Part shown: positions 9,899 to 19,700 of the stretch, piece by piece
Numbering within the stretch: position 1 is the first letter of the stretch
Layout of the letters: every line of letters begins with the position of its first letter
DNA from: Farysia itapuensis
Taxonomy: Eukaryota > Basidiomycota > Ustilaginomycetes > Ustilaginales > Ustilaginaceae
NCBI GenBank assembly: GCA_023212645.1
Contig: JALBYC010000001.1
Span: forward strand, 186,001-250,000
Length of the DNA stretch: 64,000 nt
Direction: 5' to 3'
The notes under the pieces: generated by a model
Databases searched by the model: none
Told to the model about the DNA's origin: nothing
The model's input: the letters and a program-made list of their open reading frames with translations, nothing else
Position numbers and translations under genes: made by a program

Positions 9899-10942
9899 AT
9901 GTCGTACGTGTCTTGACTTCATTTTCGGCAGCTCGCAGCTCTATCTCGCAAGTGACTGACGTTGTCGCTCGCATTTTCACATACAGAAAAGCCCCTGTCA
10001 TCTCTCAGCCCGTTCCTCCTTCGTGGAAGGATCTTGGTAAGTAATTCATGCTCGTCTTGCCCATCTGCCCAGCATACTGACCCATTGTTCACCCACACAG
10101 GCAAGGCTGCCAACGACTTGCTTGCCAAGGATTATCCCATCCACGGCAACTCGCTCGAGGTCAAGACTCGTACCCCCAACGGCGTCACCTTCCGCGTTCT
10201 CGGCATTCGAGATTCCAAGTCGCAGGCCATCAACGGGGATCTCGAGGCCAAATGGGAAGATCGCAAGAACGGCGTCACCTTCACCCAGGCTTGGTCCACC
10301 GCCAACGTGCTTCGCAACCACATTGAGCTCGAGAACCACATTGCCAAGGGTCTTAAGCTCGAGTTGGTCTCGACCCTTGTTCCCGAGAAGCAGACCAAGA
10401 ACGCTCTGTTTGCCTCGACGTACAAGCAGCCCGGTCTGCACACCCGACAGCACCTTGATCTCTTCAAGGGTCCCACATTCACCGCTGACGCCGTTCTTGG
10501 ACGAGACGGATTCCTCGCTGGTGCCGAGGCCAGCTATGATGTCAAGGAAGGCAAGCTCAGCCGATACAACCTTGGTGCCGGTTTCCACGCTCCTGACTAC
10601 GCCGTCACTTTCCATGGCCTTGGCAACTTGAGCACCTACTCTGCCAGCTACTACCACCGCGTCAACGCTGACACCGAAGCCGGTGCACGAGCCACGTACG
10701 ACTCCAAGAGCCCCAACTCCAACGTCAACTTGGAAGTAGGTACCAAGACTTATCTCGACAATGCCGCCTTTGTCAAGGCCAAGATCAACAACGCTGGTAT
10801 CCTCTGCCTTGGTTACACACAGGCCCTCCGACCCGGCGTCAAGGCTTCCTTCGGCCTGGCTCTCGACACTGCCAAGCTCAGCGACTCTCAGGCTTCCGCC
10901 AACGCCCACAAGCTGGGCGCCTCGGTTACCTTTGAGGCCTAA
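9899..10942 (+). CDS. por1: Mitochondrial outer-membrane porin (VDAC), three exons
   Basis: Voltage-dependent anion channel, the main metabolite pore of the mitochondrial outer membrane. Coding exons are 9899-9903, 9987-10036 and 10101-10942. The two introns are 83 nt (GTACGT...ACAG) and 64 nt (GTAAGT...ACAG). The spliced start reads MSKAPVISQPVPPSWKDLGKAANDLL, which is the normal VDAC N-terminal helix. The rest is a 19-strand beta-barrel pattern, including NGVTFRVLGI, the GLGNLSTYSASYYHRVN region and the C-terminal LGASVTFEA. The total is about 298 residues, close to the 283-300 typical of fungal VDACs. The first coding exon is only five nucleotides (ATGTC). Without splicing, the ATG runs into TGA after five codons, so both introns are required. 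High expression is likely, given the consistent use of C-ending codons. Confidence 0.95.
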
Positions 10943-11790
10943 GTATAACCATCCAATCTCGCCTTGTTCCAGGGCTACAGCGTCCCAACTGCCCTTTCAC
11001 TGTAATTGTTTCGCTCCGCAATAAATCAACATCCACTCTTCTCACCCAGCGCCCGAATCACGGAAGTGAGCTACGCTCTTCGCCAGCGAACAGACATGGC
11101 GGATGGATGAGACACGTGTGACATGTGAACAATTTAAGCTGCACATCCTCCTGGTTGCGGGAGATCCGCAGAGCACGATTGACGTCAATCCACATCACGC
11201 GCTCAAGGCCTCACTAGCTCACTCTGAAAGTCTGCAAGTCTGAAAAAGTGAAAAGTAGAAAAGTACAAAAGTTACAAAAGTCAAATCGATCTGTCTTACT
11301 CTAACAAGAAATCTAGCAGAAGTTGCAAAAAAATCATGCAACTTGAAACACTTTGTTAATGCTCAGCTAGGACAGTCTGTGTTGGCTTGAGATCTTGTCG
11401 CCGGAGGACAACTGTATGCAAAAGGGCACCCTTGAATAGCAGTTCTGAGCGAGCAACGAGCAAAATGTAGAAGTGCGCGCTCTGGTGAATGGTATGGCGA
11501 CTCACCCAGAATCAGATGGGATTAGGTTTGATTATGCCGACGATTTCGGATTCGCGTTTGGTGCACTTTCCTTTGTTCTAGACGTCATTCATCTTTCTAG
11601 GTCACTTTCCACTCTTGAACTCCATCACATAGCCTTGACAGCGGTTCAGTGCCCCTAAATCTGCCCAGCCACACAGTCTGGATCCAAGGGGCGCGTCTTG
11701 TGCCATCCTCCAAGTTCCTTCGACACCCAGGCAGTACTCCAACACTTGAAGAACGCTGCGATCAGCTTGACATCAAATCACAGAGCAGTC
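10943..11790. other. Intergenic region between VDAC and Ypd1
   Basis: About 850 bp with no recognisable gene. It contains the VDAC 3' end, with AATAAA at 11021-11026 as a possible polyadenylation signal, a degenerate AAGT-rich tract at 11225-11290 and the Ypd1 promoter. Confidence 0.5.
11225..11290. repeat. Degenerate AAGT-rich tandem tract
   Basis: Repeated AAGTCTG, AAAAGTG, AAAAGTAC and AAAAGTTAC units are visible over about 65 bp in intergenic DNA. It resembles in style, but is not identical to, the ACAGAA tract at 8121-8195. Confidence 0.5.
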
Positions 11791-12633
11791 ATGTCGTTCG
11801 AAACGGTACGTACGCTCCAGTTCCACCTATAGCAGATGAAGTGTTGTGATTGCAGAGCTTATGCGAATGAGCGCGCGAAGCTTCGCCCTCTGCAAAGTTA
11901 CCTTGCTCATTTCGCTTCAGTAGCGCCGCTCAAGGGACTGCTGTGGATTAGTAAAGCGCGCCTACTGACCTCTTCCATCCTCCTCATCTGCCCATTCATG
12001 TCTCGTCACGTTGCACGAACCTCGTTCCTCTTACCGGACCTGAATCTGTTCACCTCGACGACTTCCCTGCCCAACACACCCACCTCATCCAACATCGCAC
12101 TTTCCTTTGCCTCTGTATCACCACCTACCTTGCGCAATCAGAACGGCGAAGGCGCTCCAGACCTAGGGGATCTGTCTCCTTCCATCATCGACATGGATAT
12201 CTTCTCCCAGTTGCTCGAAATGGACGACGAGGAAGATCGGGAGTTTTCCAAATCCATCGTCTGGAACTACTTTGATCAAGCAGAGTCGACTTTTCTCAAG
12301 ATGGACTCCGCCCTAGCCAAAGAGGACCTACCGGAACTGTCCACACTTGGTCACTTTCTCAAGGGCTCCTCGGCTGCCGTTGGTGTCATTAAAGTCAGAG
12401 ATAGCTGTGAAGTCATGCAGCACTACGGAAAAAGTCACGACGCCGACGGCGTTAGCAAATTGTCACAACCAGTCGCACTGGAAAAGCTCACAGACACACT
12501 CAGGGATGTCAAGGTGCAGTACAAGGAGGCGGAAAAGGCACTGAAAATCTTTTACGACGAAGAGGTCGAAGAGGACGAACAAGACGAGAAAGACGAGACA
12601 GAAGGCCAAGACAAGTCAAAAGTCGCGGCCTAA
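11791..12633 (+). CDS. ypd1: Histidine-containing phosphotransfer protein Ypd1
   Basis: Intermediate of the multistep phosphorelay that passes phosphate from hybrid histidine kinases to the Ssk1 and Skn7 response regulators in osmotic and oxidative stress. The core is IIDMDIFSQLLEMDDEEDREFSK, a helical bundle, and LGHFLKGSSAAVG, the HPt signature with the phospho-accepting His. A helix-rich end and a very acidic tail (DEEVEEDEQDEKDE) follow. My preferred model joins 11791-11805 (ATG TCG TTC GAA ACG, followed by GTACGT) to 12142-12633, with an intron of 336 nt ending CAATCAG. This gives 168 residues, close to the yeast length of 167. The frame is also open without splicing from an ATG at 11836, but that extension looks noncoding. 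The C-terminal 150 residues are certain. The first exon is an inference. Confidence 0.85.
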
Positions 12634-12945
12634 GGGAACGCCGACCACCTACTACAATTCGTTATTCCTGCTTCCTTAGCGTTTTTCAGTGTGTCATGCA
12701 TCATGCTACTATTGTGTGCCGATCATCCTTGTTGTGCCTCTTGCGTGAACAAGATTTGCGGATGACAAAGAATTTGAGCACGTCGCTCTGCTCTAGGCTT
12801 CCAAAATTCTGACTCCGTCCAAGAGCGGACGTACAAATGTCTCATTCAGGTAGCGACACAGACAATGAGACGAAAAAGCACAGGTATTGGATTCTCTGAC
12901 TGGGGTCAACTATTTACAGACTTGGCAGAGATGGGGTTTCTGCAT
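12634..12945. other. Intergenic region between convergent Ypd1 and the TVT-repeat gene A
   Basis: About 310 bp holding the two 3' ends. No gene was seen. Confidence 0.5.
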
Positions 12946-13794
12946 TTAGTGAGAGGCAGCCTGGGCTGTTACGGTAACTGTGGCGGTGACCGTAACCTGG
13001 GGGAAGGTGACGGTGACAGTCGTGGGTGTGGCGGTAACAGTGTCGGTCTGGGTCTGGGTGACGGTAGCGGTGTCGGTGACAGTGGCCGTGTCTGTCTCGG
13101 TGTCGGTTTCAGTGACAGTCTGTGTCACAGTGGCGGGTGCAGCAGCGCTCCGGGTCGGCTTGGGGAAAGAGAATGTAGGGAAGGCAAAGGTACCAGTAGG
13201 CATGGGGAAAGGGGGGAAGTTGAAGCCGCGAGTAGACGTCTGCGAGGCACCCGAAGTGTCGGAGAGAGTGCTAGACGAAGCATCGTCGATCTGCGCGCAA
13301 GCTTGAGCAATAATGTTGCTGCCAAAATGCTTGAGGTAGGCAGGAAGGTCGAATTGGTCGCCAGAGTCACCAGAGTCGGATCCCGAGCCAGAGTCGGATC
13401 CCGAGCCAGAGTCGGATCCCGAGCCAGAGTCGGATCCCGAACCAGAGTCAGATCCTGAGCCATCGCCAGAGTCAGAGCCGGCACCGACTCCGGCACTGAC
13501 GCCAGCATGGGCTCCGCCGTGGTGGCCGCTGACGGAAGCTGAACCAGATCCATGAGCGGAGACAGACCTCTGGAACAGCGTCATGTTGTTGTCATAGAAG
13601 TTGAGGAAGTCATCGCAGAAGCTGGCAGCACCGGTCTTGCTCTTGCCAAAGTGAGCGTTGATAGTGGTGACAGCAGAGTGAAGCTGACCTTTGGAGGCGG
13701 CGTTCTTCTTGATAGGCGAAGCTACAACGGTGGCCTGGCACACCAGAAGTGCAGCAAGCAGCAAGGAGAACAGCATGCGGGTAGTGGGAGTCAT
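12946..13794 (-). CDS. Secreted repeat protein A (two-Cys module, SD/SG repeats, Thr-Val tail), unrecognised family
   Basis: Product of 282 residues read from the ATG at 13794. An upstream in-frame ATG at 13962 would bury the signal peptide, so it is unlikely. A signal peptide (MTPTTRMLFSLLLAALLVCQATVVA) is followed by a KK pair. Next come module part 1, SAVTTINAHF...AASFCDDFL (Cys60), a Ser-Asp-Gly linker built on an 18-bp minisatellite (about residues 107-146), and module part 2, LPAYLKHFGSNIIAQACAQI (Cys166). After that are a Phe/Pro segment and a Thr-rich tail of TVT, TQT and TDT steps (about residues 220-276). The two cysteines probably form a disulfide. The tail resembles O-mannosylated cell-wall stalks, but there is no clear GPI signal. 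The gene is a tandem paralogue of the product of 15040-15876. The function is unknown; a cell-wall, adhesive or effector-like role is only an inference. Confidence 0.85.
   Translation of the reverse strand: MTPTTRMLFSLLLAALLVCQATVVASPIKKNAASKGQLHSAVTTINAHFGKSKTGAASFCDDFLNFYDNNMTLFQRSVSAHGSGSASVSGHHGGAHAGVSAGVGAGSDSGDGSGSDSGSGSDSGSGSDSGSGSDSGSGSDSGDSGDQFDLPAYLKHFGSNIIAQACAQIDDASSSTLSDTSGASQTSTRGFNFPPFPMPTGTFAFPTFSFPKPTRSAAAPATVTQTVTETDTETDTATVTDTATVTQTQTDTVTATPTTVTVTFPQVTVTATVTVTAQAASH
13373..13462. repeat. 18-bp coding minisatellite, five units
   Basis: The unit GAGTCGGATCCCGAGCCA is repeated in frame at 13373, 13391, 13409, 13427 and 13445. The first three copies are identical, the fourth has one change and the fifth is diverged. 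On the coding (minus) strand it encodes repeats of the type GSGSDS. Length polymorphism between strains is likely. Confidence 0.9.
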
Positions 13795-15039
13795 CTTGTT
13801 AGAAAAATGAGAGTGTGAGTAAAGAGTGTGGTGGGAGCTTGAGGTGTAAAGAGAGAGAGGAGAGGGAGTGCTGGAAGTGTGATGGGGGTTGGAGACGGGG
13901 TCCCCAGAATGTGCTATCTTTATACCTTTGGTGTCGGTCTGAGAGTCCGACGGTACGCTCATACGTAAGGCGATTGACGTTTACCAGCGCTTGATGAGAG
14001 CCGCATCAAGGACATGGAAGTAGACAAGCTCGTGCATACAGTCAACGCCAACTGGCAGATGTCGTTACGCCATGTCGAAGCTAATCGTACCATATTCGAC
14101 CAGCTTGTGACATTGGCGTCTCTTGATTGGCCGTCTGAGAAGTTAGCCTGGCCGGATGCGACAGCCTCCTACGTGGCAACAAGCTTCCAGAACCGCCGGC
14201 TGCGAGCGCATCGCGCATCGACTGCCTTCTGCATGAAAGCTCAAAGCGGACTTTTTTATTGGGAAGTACTCAAGCGCTAAACGACCAAAAGAGAACGTGG
14301 CTAGCTGCGGGCTGGGCACAAATGGACACATTTCCTGATTACCGCATACGGGACAAAAACAAAGGATTAATAAAAAAAATAAAGAAAAAAGTGTTCTCCA
14401 CAGAACCACAATCGTGCAACCGGCTTGCGGAGAGGGAAAAAATTCAACATCCTTCCACAGAAGCGTTTCGGACATCCAGACACTCTCTGATTTCCGAATT
14501 GGGTAAGGCCAGCATAACCTTTCGACAGACGTCACGTCACCCCAGCGATGTTGTTCATTTATGTTGAGCGGTGATAATCGGCGCTTACTACTGATCCGCC
14601 TCTGTCGCAAGTCTCGGTGAGATTATGGTCTTGGAAAAAGAAAAATTGCACAGCAATCACCGCAATTGTGTGCTGCGATGGCCTGAGGCAAAAGACTGAC
14701 ACAGACCAATCTTGCCTAAGGGACAACCAAACTGGGAAAGACGCAGAGTAGACACTCATTGATACGCATTCTGATTCAACTTGGCAGGCTAGCATCAACT
14801 TGCTCGGTGACGGATGGGGATACTGAAAAAAGCTGGCCAGCAGTTTGACGCTTAGCTGGAGCAGTTTCAATTGGTCAAACGTTAACCCAGGCTGTTCTTA
14901 TCGGTAGCAGTCTCAATGACCCCCAAAAGTTTTATCTATTTCAAGATCGTTGCTATCTGCAGGCAGGCACACAAAATAGGAAGGCTGTTCAAGAATTCAT
15001 TGACGACTATCAAAGCCGCCACGCTAGTAGTGGTAAGAA
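13795..15039. other. Intergenic region between the two secreted-protein paralogues
   Basis: About 1.25 kb. It contains the promoter of gene A (CT/GA-rich around 13800-13880) and the 3' side of gene B. AT-richer sequence occurs near 14366-14392 (A-runs) and 14630-14650. I see no RNA gene or credible coding frame. Confidence 0.5.
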
Positions 15040-15876
15040 TTATGCAGAGGCGCGTACTGTGATTGTAGCAAAAGCAGTCACGGTCAGAGTCGGAAGATGG
15101 AGCAGCCCGCCTGGGGTGGCTGTAATCGTTTTCGTCTTTGTCTGAGTCTTGGTTTGGGTGATGGTCTTCGTATTGGTCACCGTTTGGGTATCGGTTTGAG
15201 TGTTTGTTACCGTAGCGGTCTGAGTTTGAGTCTTGGTCTTGGTCTTGGTAACAGTGTCGGTGACAGTGTTTGTCACTGTAGCCGTCTGGGTGACGGTAGC
15301 GGCAGCTTCGGTCTGAGTTACTGTGGCAGTGCTACATGTGGGTGTAGGCAAAGCGCTGGTGATGCTAGCTACAGGGTCAGCTTTGATGACCGAGCAGGCT
15401 TGCTCGACAACTTGGGCGCCATAGTACTTGAGGAAGTCTGGTAGAGTAATGTCTGTTGATGCGCCGTCACCAACTCCAAGTCCGGCTGCGACTGCACCAG
15501 CGACACCAGCGCCAGCGCCAGCGATACCGCTCCCGAGGCCGAGACCGACTCCTAAGTTCGACTGACTGAGGCTGGCAACAACACCGCCGCCCGTGCCGAC
15601 ACCCGAACCGCCGCTGTCCCCACTGATAGCAGTATCCTTACCGACGCCAACTTCAACTGGAACTGTCGCAGTTCCTCCTCCAGTAGACTCCAGAAAGTTG
15701 ACACAGAAAGCAGCAGCGTCGTTGGCGTTTTGATTGTAGTTGGAAAGGATAGCATTGACGGCAGATTGGACTTGGGTCTGTGTATCGTCCCTCCTCTGGA
15801 CGGGTGAGGCCACGGCCGCTTGGACAGCCATCAAGGCAGCCAATACAGACAAAAAGGTACGTGTGGAGGTCATCAT
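15040..15876 (-). CDS. Secreted repeat protein B (two-Cys module, Gly-rich linker, Thr-rich tail), paralogue of A
   Basis: Product of 278 residues from the first ATG of an ATG-ATG pair at 15876. A signal peptide (MMTSTRTFLSVLAALMAVQAAVAS) is followed by a dibasic RR, a possible Kex2-type site. Module part 1 is SAVNAILSNYNQNANDAAAFCVNFL (Cys58). A Gly/Val/Ala-rich linker (about residues 66-138) takes the place of the Ser-Asp linker of protein A. Module part 2 is LPDFLKYYGAQVVEQACSVI (Cys161), then PTCST (Cys181) and a long Thr tail of TVT, TQT and TKT steps (about residues 184-254) ending in TVTAFATITVRASA. The order of parts and the cysteine spacing (103 residues against 106 in A) show common descent. 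The linker and tail have diverged freely. The tail is basic in the middle (KTKTKT), unlike the acidic TDTET tail of A. No function can be assigned. Confidence 0.85.
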   Translation of the reverse strand: MMTSTRTFLSVLAALMAVQAAVASPVQRRDDTQTQVQSAVNAILSNYNQNANDAAAFCVNFLESTGGGTATVPVEVGVGKDTAISGDSGGSGVGTGGGVVASLSQSNLGVGLGLGSGIAGAGAGVAGAVAAGLGVGDGASTDITLPDFLKYYGAQVVEQACSVIKADPVASITSALPTPTCSTATVTQTEAAATVTQTATVTNTVTDTVTKTKTKTQTQTATVTNTQTDTQTVTNTKTITQTKTQTKTKTITATPGGLLHLPTLTVTAFATITVRASA

Positions 15877-16742
15877 CGTGATAGAGTGTGTAGAGACCGG
15901 CTCGTGAGGGGGTGAAGGGGATTTGTTGGTTGTTCGTCCATCTGTGCGAAAGAGAGGACGATCTTTATAGACAAACGTGAGACGCCTTGCGGCCATCCCG
16001 CTGACTGCTTACACGCAGTACAATGCATAAGATCGCTCGTTAATTTTGATCAGCTGGACAGCAAGATGCCAAGCTCGATGGCGCTTAGCGCTGTTTCAAG
16101 ACATGGTGCGAGGCGAGATGCCGGGCTAGGGATGCACCACCTGATTTCCGTTGCGCCTAGAGAGGGGCTTGGCATCCGAACCTGTTCAAACGCGTACATC
16201 ATGTTCATGCCATTCGAGGTCTTGTTCAGATGCGAACGCAAAATCAATGCCCCGTAGCTGCTGTGAGCAAGCCATGGAGAGGATCTACGTGTGGCTTGCA
16301 ACGGGGTCTGCTATCCAAAGGGTCTAGACAATTGTGCTGATTTCCAGACCGACAATCCGAAGTCAATGGCCAATTTTGAATGAATACACTTTCTGCTGTC
16401 TCGTTAATTGCTGCAAGGAATGGAATACAATTTGGCTGTCTCGTTAAGATTTTTGGCGTCTTTCGACAGCCAACGCCTGCAGAGAAGAAAATCATGCGCT
16501 ATCCGGATGCAGTATTAAAATGCAGACTGGTTCCTGAAACAAAGATCGACACGGTCCTTGCTACCCCACTGCTTGGGTCTCAGCTCCGCACATGCGCGAT
16601 TTGGGCGCTCTCATCGCTCGCCTCGCCTCCATCCTCACTGAAACACGCCGCTACGCCCGCATGAGAAAAGCCGCCGATATCGGTCAAGTAGCATCATTTC
16701 ACGGCCAGTTAACGTCTGTGATCAATGTACAATGTTGACAGC
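15877..16742. other. Intergenic region upstream of secreted protein B
   Basis: About 870 bp that hold the protein B promoter and the 3' flank of the Sok1-like gene. No gene is supported. Confidence 0.5.
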
Positions 16743-19700
16743 TTAGATGGCAGTGCTACTGTTGCTGATGACGCTGCTGCGCTGTTCTGCCCCCATCTTT
16801 TCGTACAATTTGTGGAAAATTCGGAGGTGAAAAGTGGCCACTTTTGAGATGCGGTCAGAGAGCAGTTTGATCTCGCCGGCAAAGGGTTCCAGTCCAGCCC
16901 GGCTGAGTGTGGCTTCCCATGACGCGCTCTCAGCCACTTCGGTTGCAGAAGACGTGTCCGAGACTCGCGTCGAAGGTACGGATGCAGCTGCTCCGCTGCA
17001 GGTCTTGTTGCGCTGCACAATTGTGTTCGACAAGACAACACCCTTGCTAGTAATGGTATCGCTCACCTTGGTCAGCGTCTCCGGGACAGCCACAGAATTG
17101 GCTCGCAGCTTGTCTCCAAGCATGGTCGATATCACTTGATGTAGACGCTTCTGGCAGACTTTGTGCAGTGCCGATCCGGCACAGAGATTCGATTGCATCC
17201 AGGCATTCAGCAGGTTCTGCGTCTTTGCCGATGGTGCAGTCGGCTTGATCTGACTCGGATCGCTTAGCCCTTGCCGAGCCGCCATCTGCACCATAGAAGC
17301 ACGTGCGGCAATTTGGAGAAGAACGTTCTGCATTGCCGTTCTCCAGCGAGGATGATGCAGCTTTGCAAAGCCGCTTGAACTGCCGAGCAAGACAGGTCCT
17401 CCTTGCTTGCCGTTGCCTTGATTTGTTGCGCTTCCTGCCGAGCCAGACAGGCAGAGGTTGGCATCGTTCAGCAGGCACCAAATCTCGCCCTTGACGGTCT
17501 TAAGCTGGTCCTGTGCGATAGCGCTTGCCAACGCCGGAACGATGACTCCATCGTCGAGAGGAGAACAACACAATTGGCGGAACAGCAAGAGAAGCATGTA
17601 GACAATCGTCAGATCGGCAATGTCGTTGTGGAACGTTGTCATCCGATATGCGTCAAATTGAAACGTCTCGGGATAGTGACTTGCAAATGTATTGTTCAGA
17701 GACGACGAAGACGGCGATGTCAAAGGCGTCGAGGCAGATGGCAGCGATTGCACTGAGCCAGGAACTTCGAACAGAAGCCGAAGCATGCCCTCGTTGAAAG
17801 CCTGGGTAACGGTGTCCAGATGCTTTGGTCCACCTGATTGATCAATCGCGGACAAAGAATGTTGGAGCCAGATCTTGGTTTTCGTCAGCGGCATTTTGCC
17901 TTGCTCAATCTGTTCCTTGAACCATTGAACCTCAAAGTCGACCGCGGTCTCTACAAGATACGGTCGAGTAGAACGCAGCTGATGGTTGGCAATATCTAGC
18001 TTCATCAACTCCAAGATTTCGAAGCAAAGTCGCAACCCTTTGCCAACATCATGGTCGACACAGACCACCTTGACCATCTTCTCGATGGCTTCGTCTCGCA
18101 TAGGAGCGCAGTGGAGCTTGAGAATGGAGCCCATGAATGTGATCAAGGAAGACACATCCAAGGAGCCGCGTTGAAGATCCTTCGTTATCACAGCTGGATC
18201 CAAAGTGTAAGCTATCAGCTGATGATGCGACGATATTGGATCCGTATCAGCCGATGTTGCGTTGACGACTCGCGCCGAGGGACTTTGAAATTCCTGGGCC
18301 GAGCCGACCTTGGACTGTGAGGTCATTTCCTGCTCCTCTTTCGGACTCGCCGGAAAGTTGGAAGGCAGGATGGAAAGACAGATGGATCGCAACTCCTGAA
18401 CGAGAAGAGGGATGCGCGAGGGACAGGCAGATCCTGCTGGAGTGGCCTTCGTCTTCCCAAGGCTGGTCAAAGTCTCGGTCTTACACCATTGAACCGCTGG
18501 GCTGGTCGAAGACTTTGGTGTTGGAGCGCAAGTACATGGCAAAACCTTTCCGTGATCGAAAGCGGTGCACGTACAGCCGAATTCAATTTCGCGAGCAATC
18601 GCAGTCCAGTAACGCTCGCCAGCTTCTCGCTTGCGTCTTCCTCTTTCTCCGTCAAAATTGGGACGAAACTGTACGTTTGGATCAAAAACGACATCGTGCC
18701 GTAATTGAGGATTTTTCAGTATCTCTAGCAAGTCCAGTTCGCGTAAGGTGTGTCTCGTGATTGGAGGATGCGGAGAAGGGGTGAAAGTAGACCGAAGGCG
18801 GGAGTTGCTGCGTCCACTTGGAAAGTGCGCGAGGTTGGCATGAGCTCGTTTGGACGACCGATGGACGGCGCTTCTACTGGTGGACCCTAAGCCACCCCGG
18901 CTTGCTTTCTTGATTGTGTGGCTGTATCCGGGAGGCAGCAGAATTCGATGCTGCGAGATGGAAGTGACGTCAAGAGTTGCTTTGGCGCGCATGTTGGGTA
19001 CACTTTGCGAGCGGCGAGAACGAGATGATCTCTTGTGTGAAGTTGCTGGTTGCGCTGCTGAAGAGTTCTGGTGGTCGTAAGGGCTGAAAACCGAAGCGAC
19101 AGGGTTGAATGATGGCAACGCCGATGGCAAAACATCGTTGAGTGCAGCAAGACGGTCGCTCTCCTTTCTCTGCGTTGAGATGGGACGAGCTTGGACAAGA
19201 GGTTGATGGGGAAGTTCGAGATCATGGTGCTCGGCCTTGGACGTAATAGGCTGATGTCCTGCAACGCTCGACCGACGTTGCTCTGTGTGCTCTTCCACGT
19301 TGTGAGTGCAAGTTGTCAAAGAGCCTTGCAAGCTAGCAAAGTCATGCATCTTTCTACGCTTGAAAGGAGGCACTGGGTTCAACTGGAAGGAGAGACTGGC
19401 AAAAGGGTTTTCTTTGCTGCTCCACGTTGGATCTTGTTCTTTGTGATACTGTGGACGGTCCTTATCGTTTTCGGATTGCGACGACTCCGAGCGCAGCCAC
19501 ACTTTCTGTTGATGATCTGTGCTTGACTTGAGAGGTGAAGAGGTGGTGTGTGGTCTGTGATCCGCTGCTTTCGTCAATGGAGAGGCGTTGGTTGGCCGCT
19601 TCGGTTCGCCGAGATCTGCGTCGGCCGGGGTATGTGCAGCATGCGATGGAAGTGCCTGAAAGTAGAAACAATCGAAAGGTGGTGATGGCGGATTGCGACG

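Noticed and set aside
10046..10909. Antisense frame of 287 codons over the VDAC gene
   Set aside because: Shadow of a highly codon-biased gene; product Val/Gly/Leu rich without a family motif.
12865..13458. Plus-strand frame over secreted protein A (Gly/Val/Arg rich repeats)
   Set aside because: Antisense reading of the Thr-repeat and minisatellite; no signal peptide or start context.
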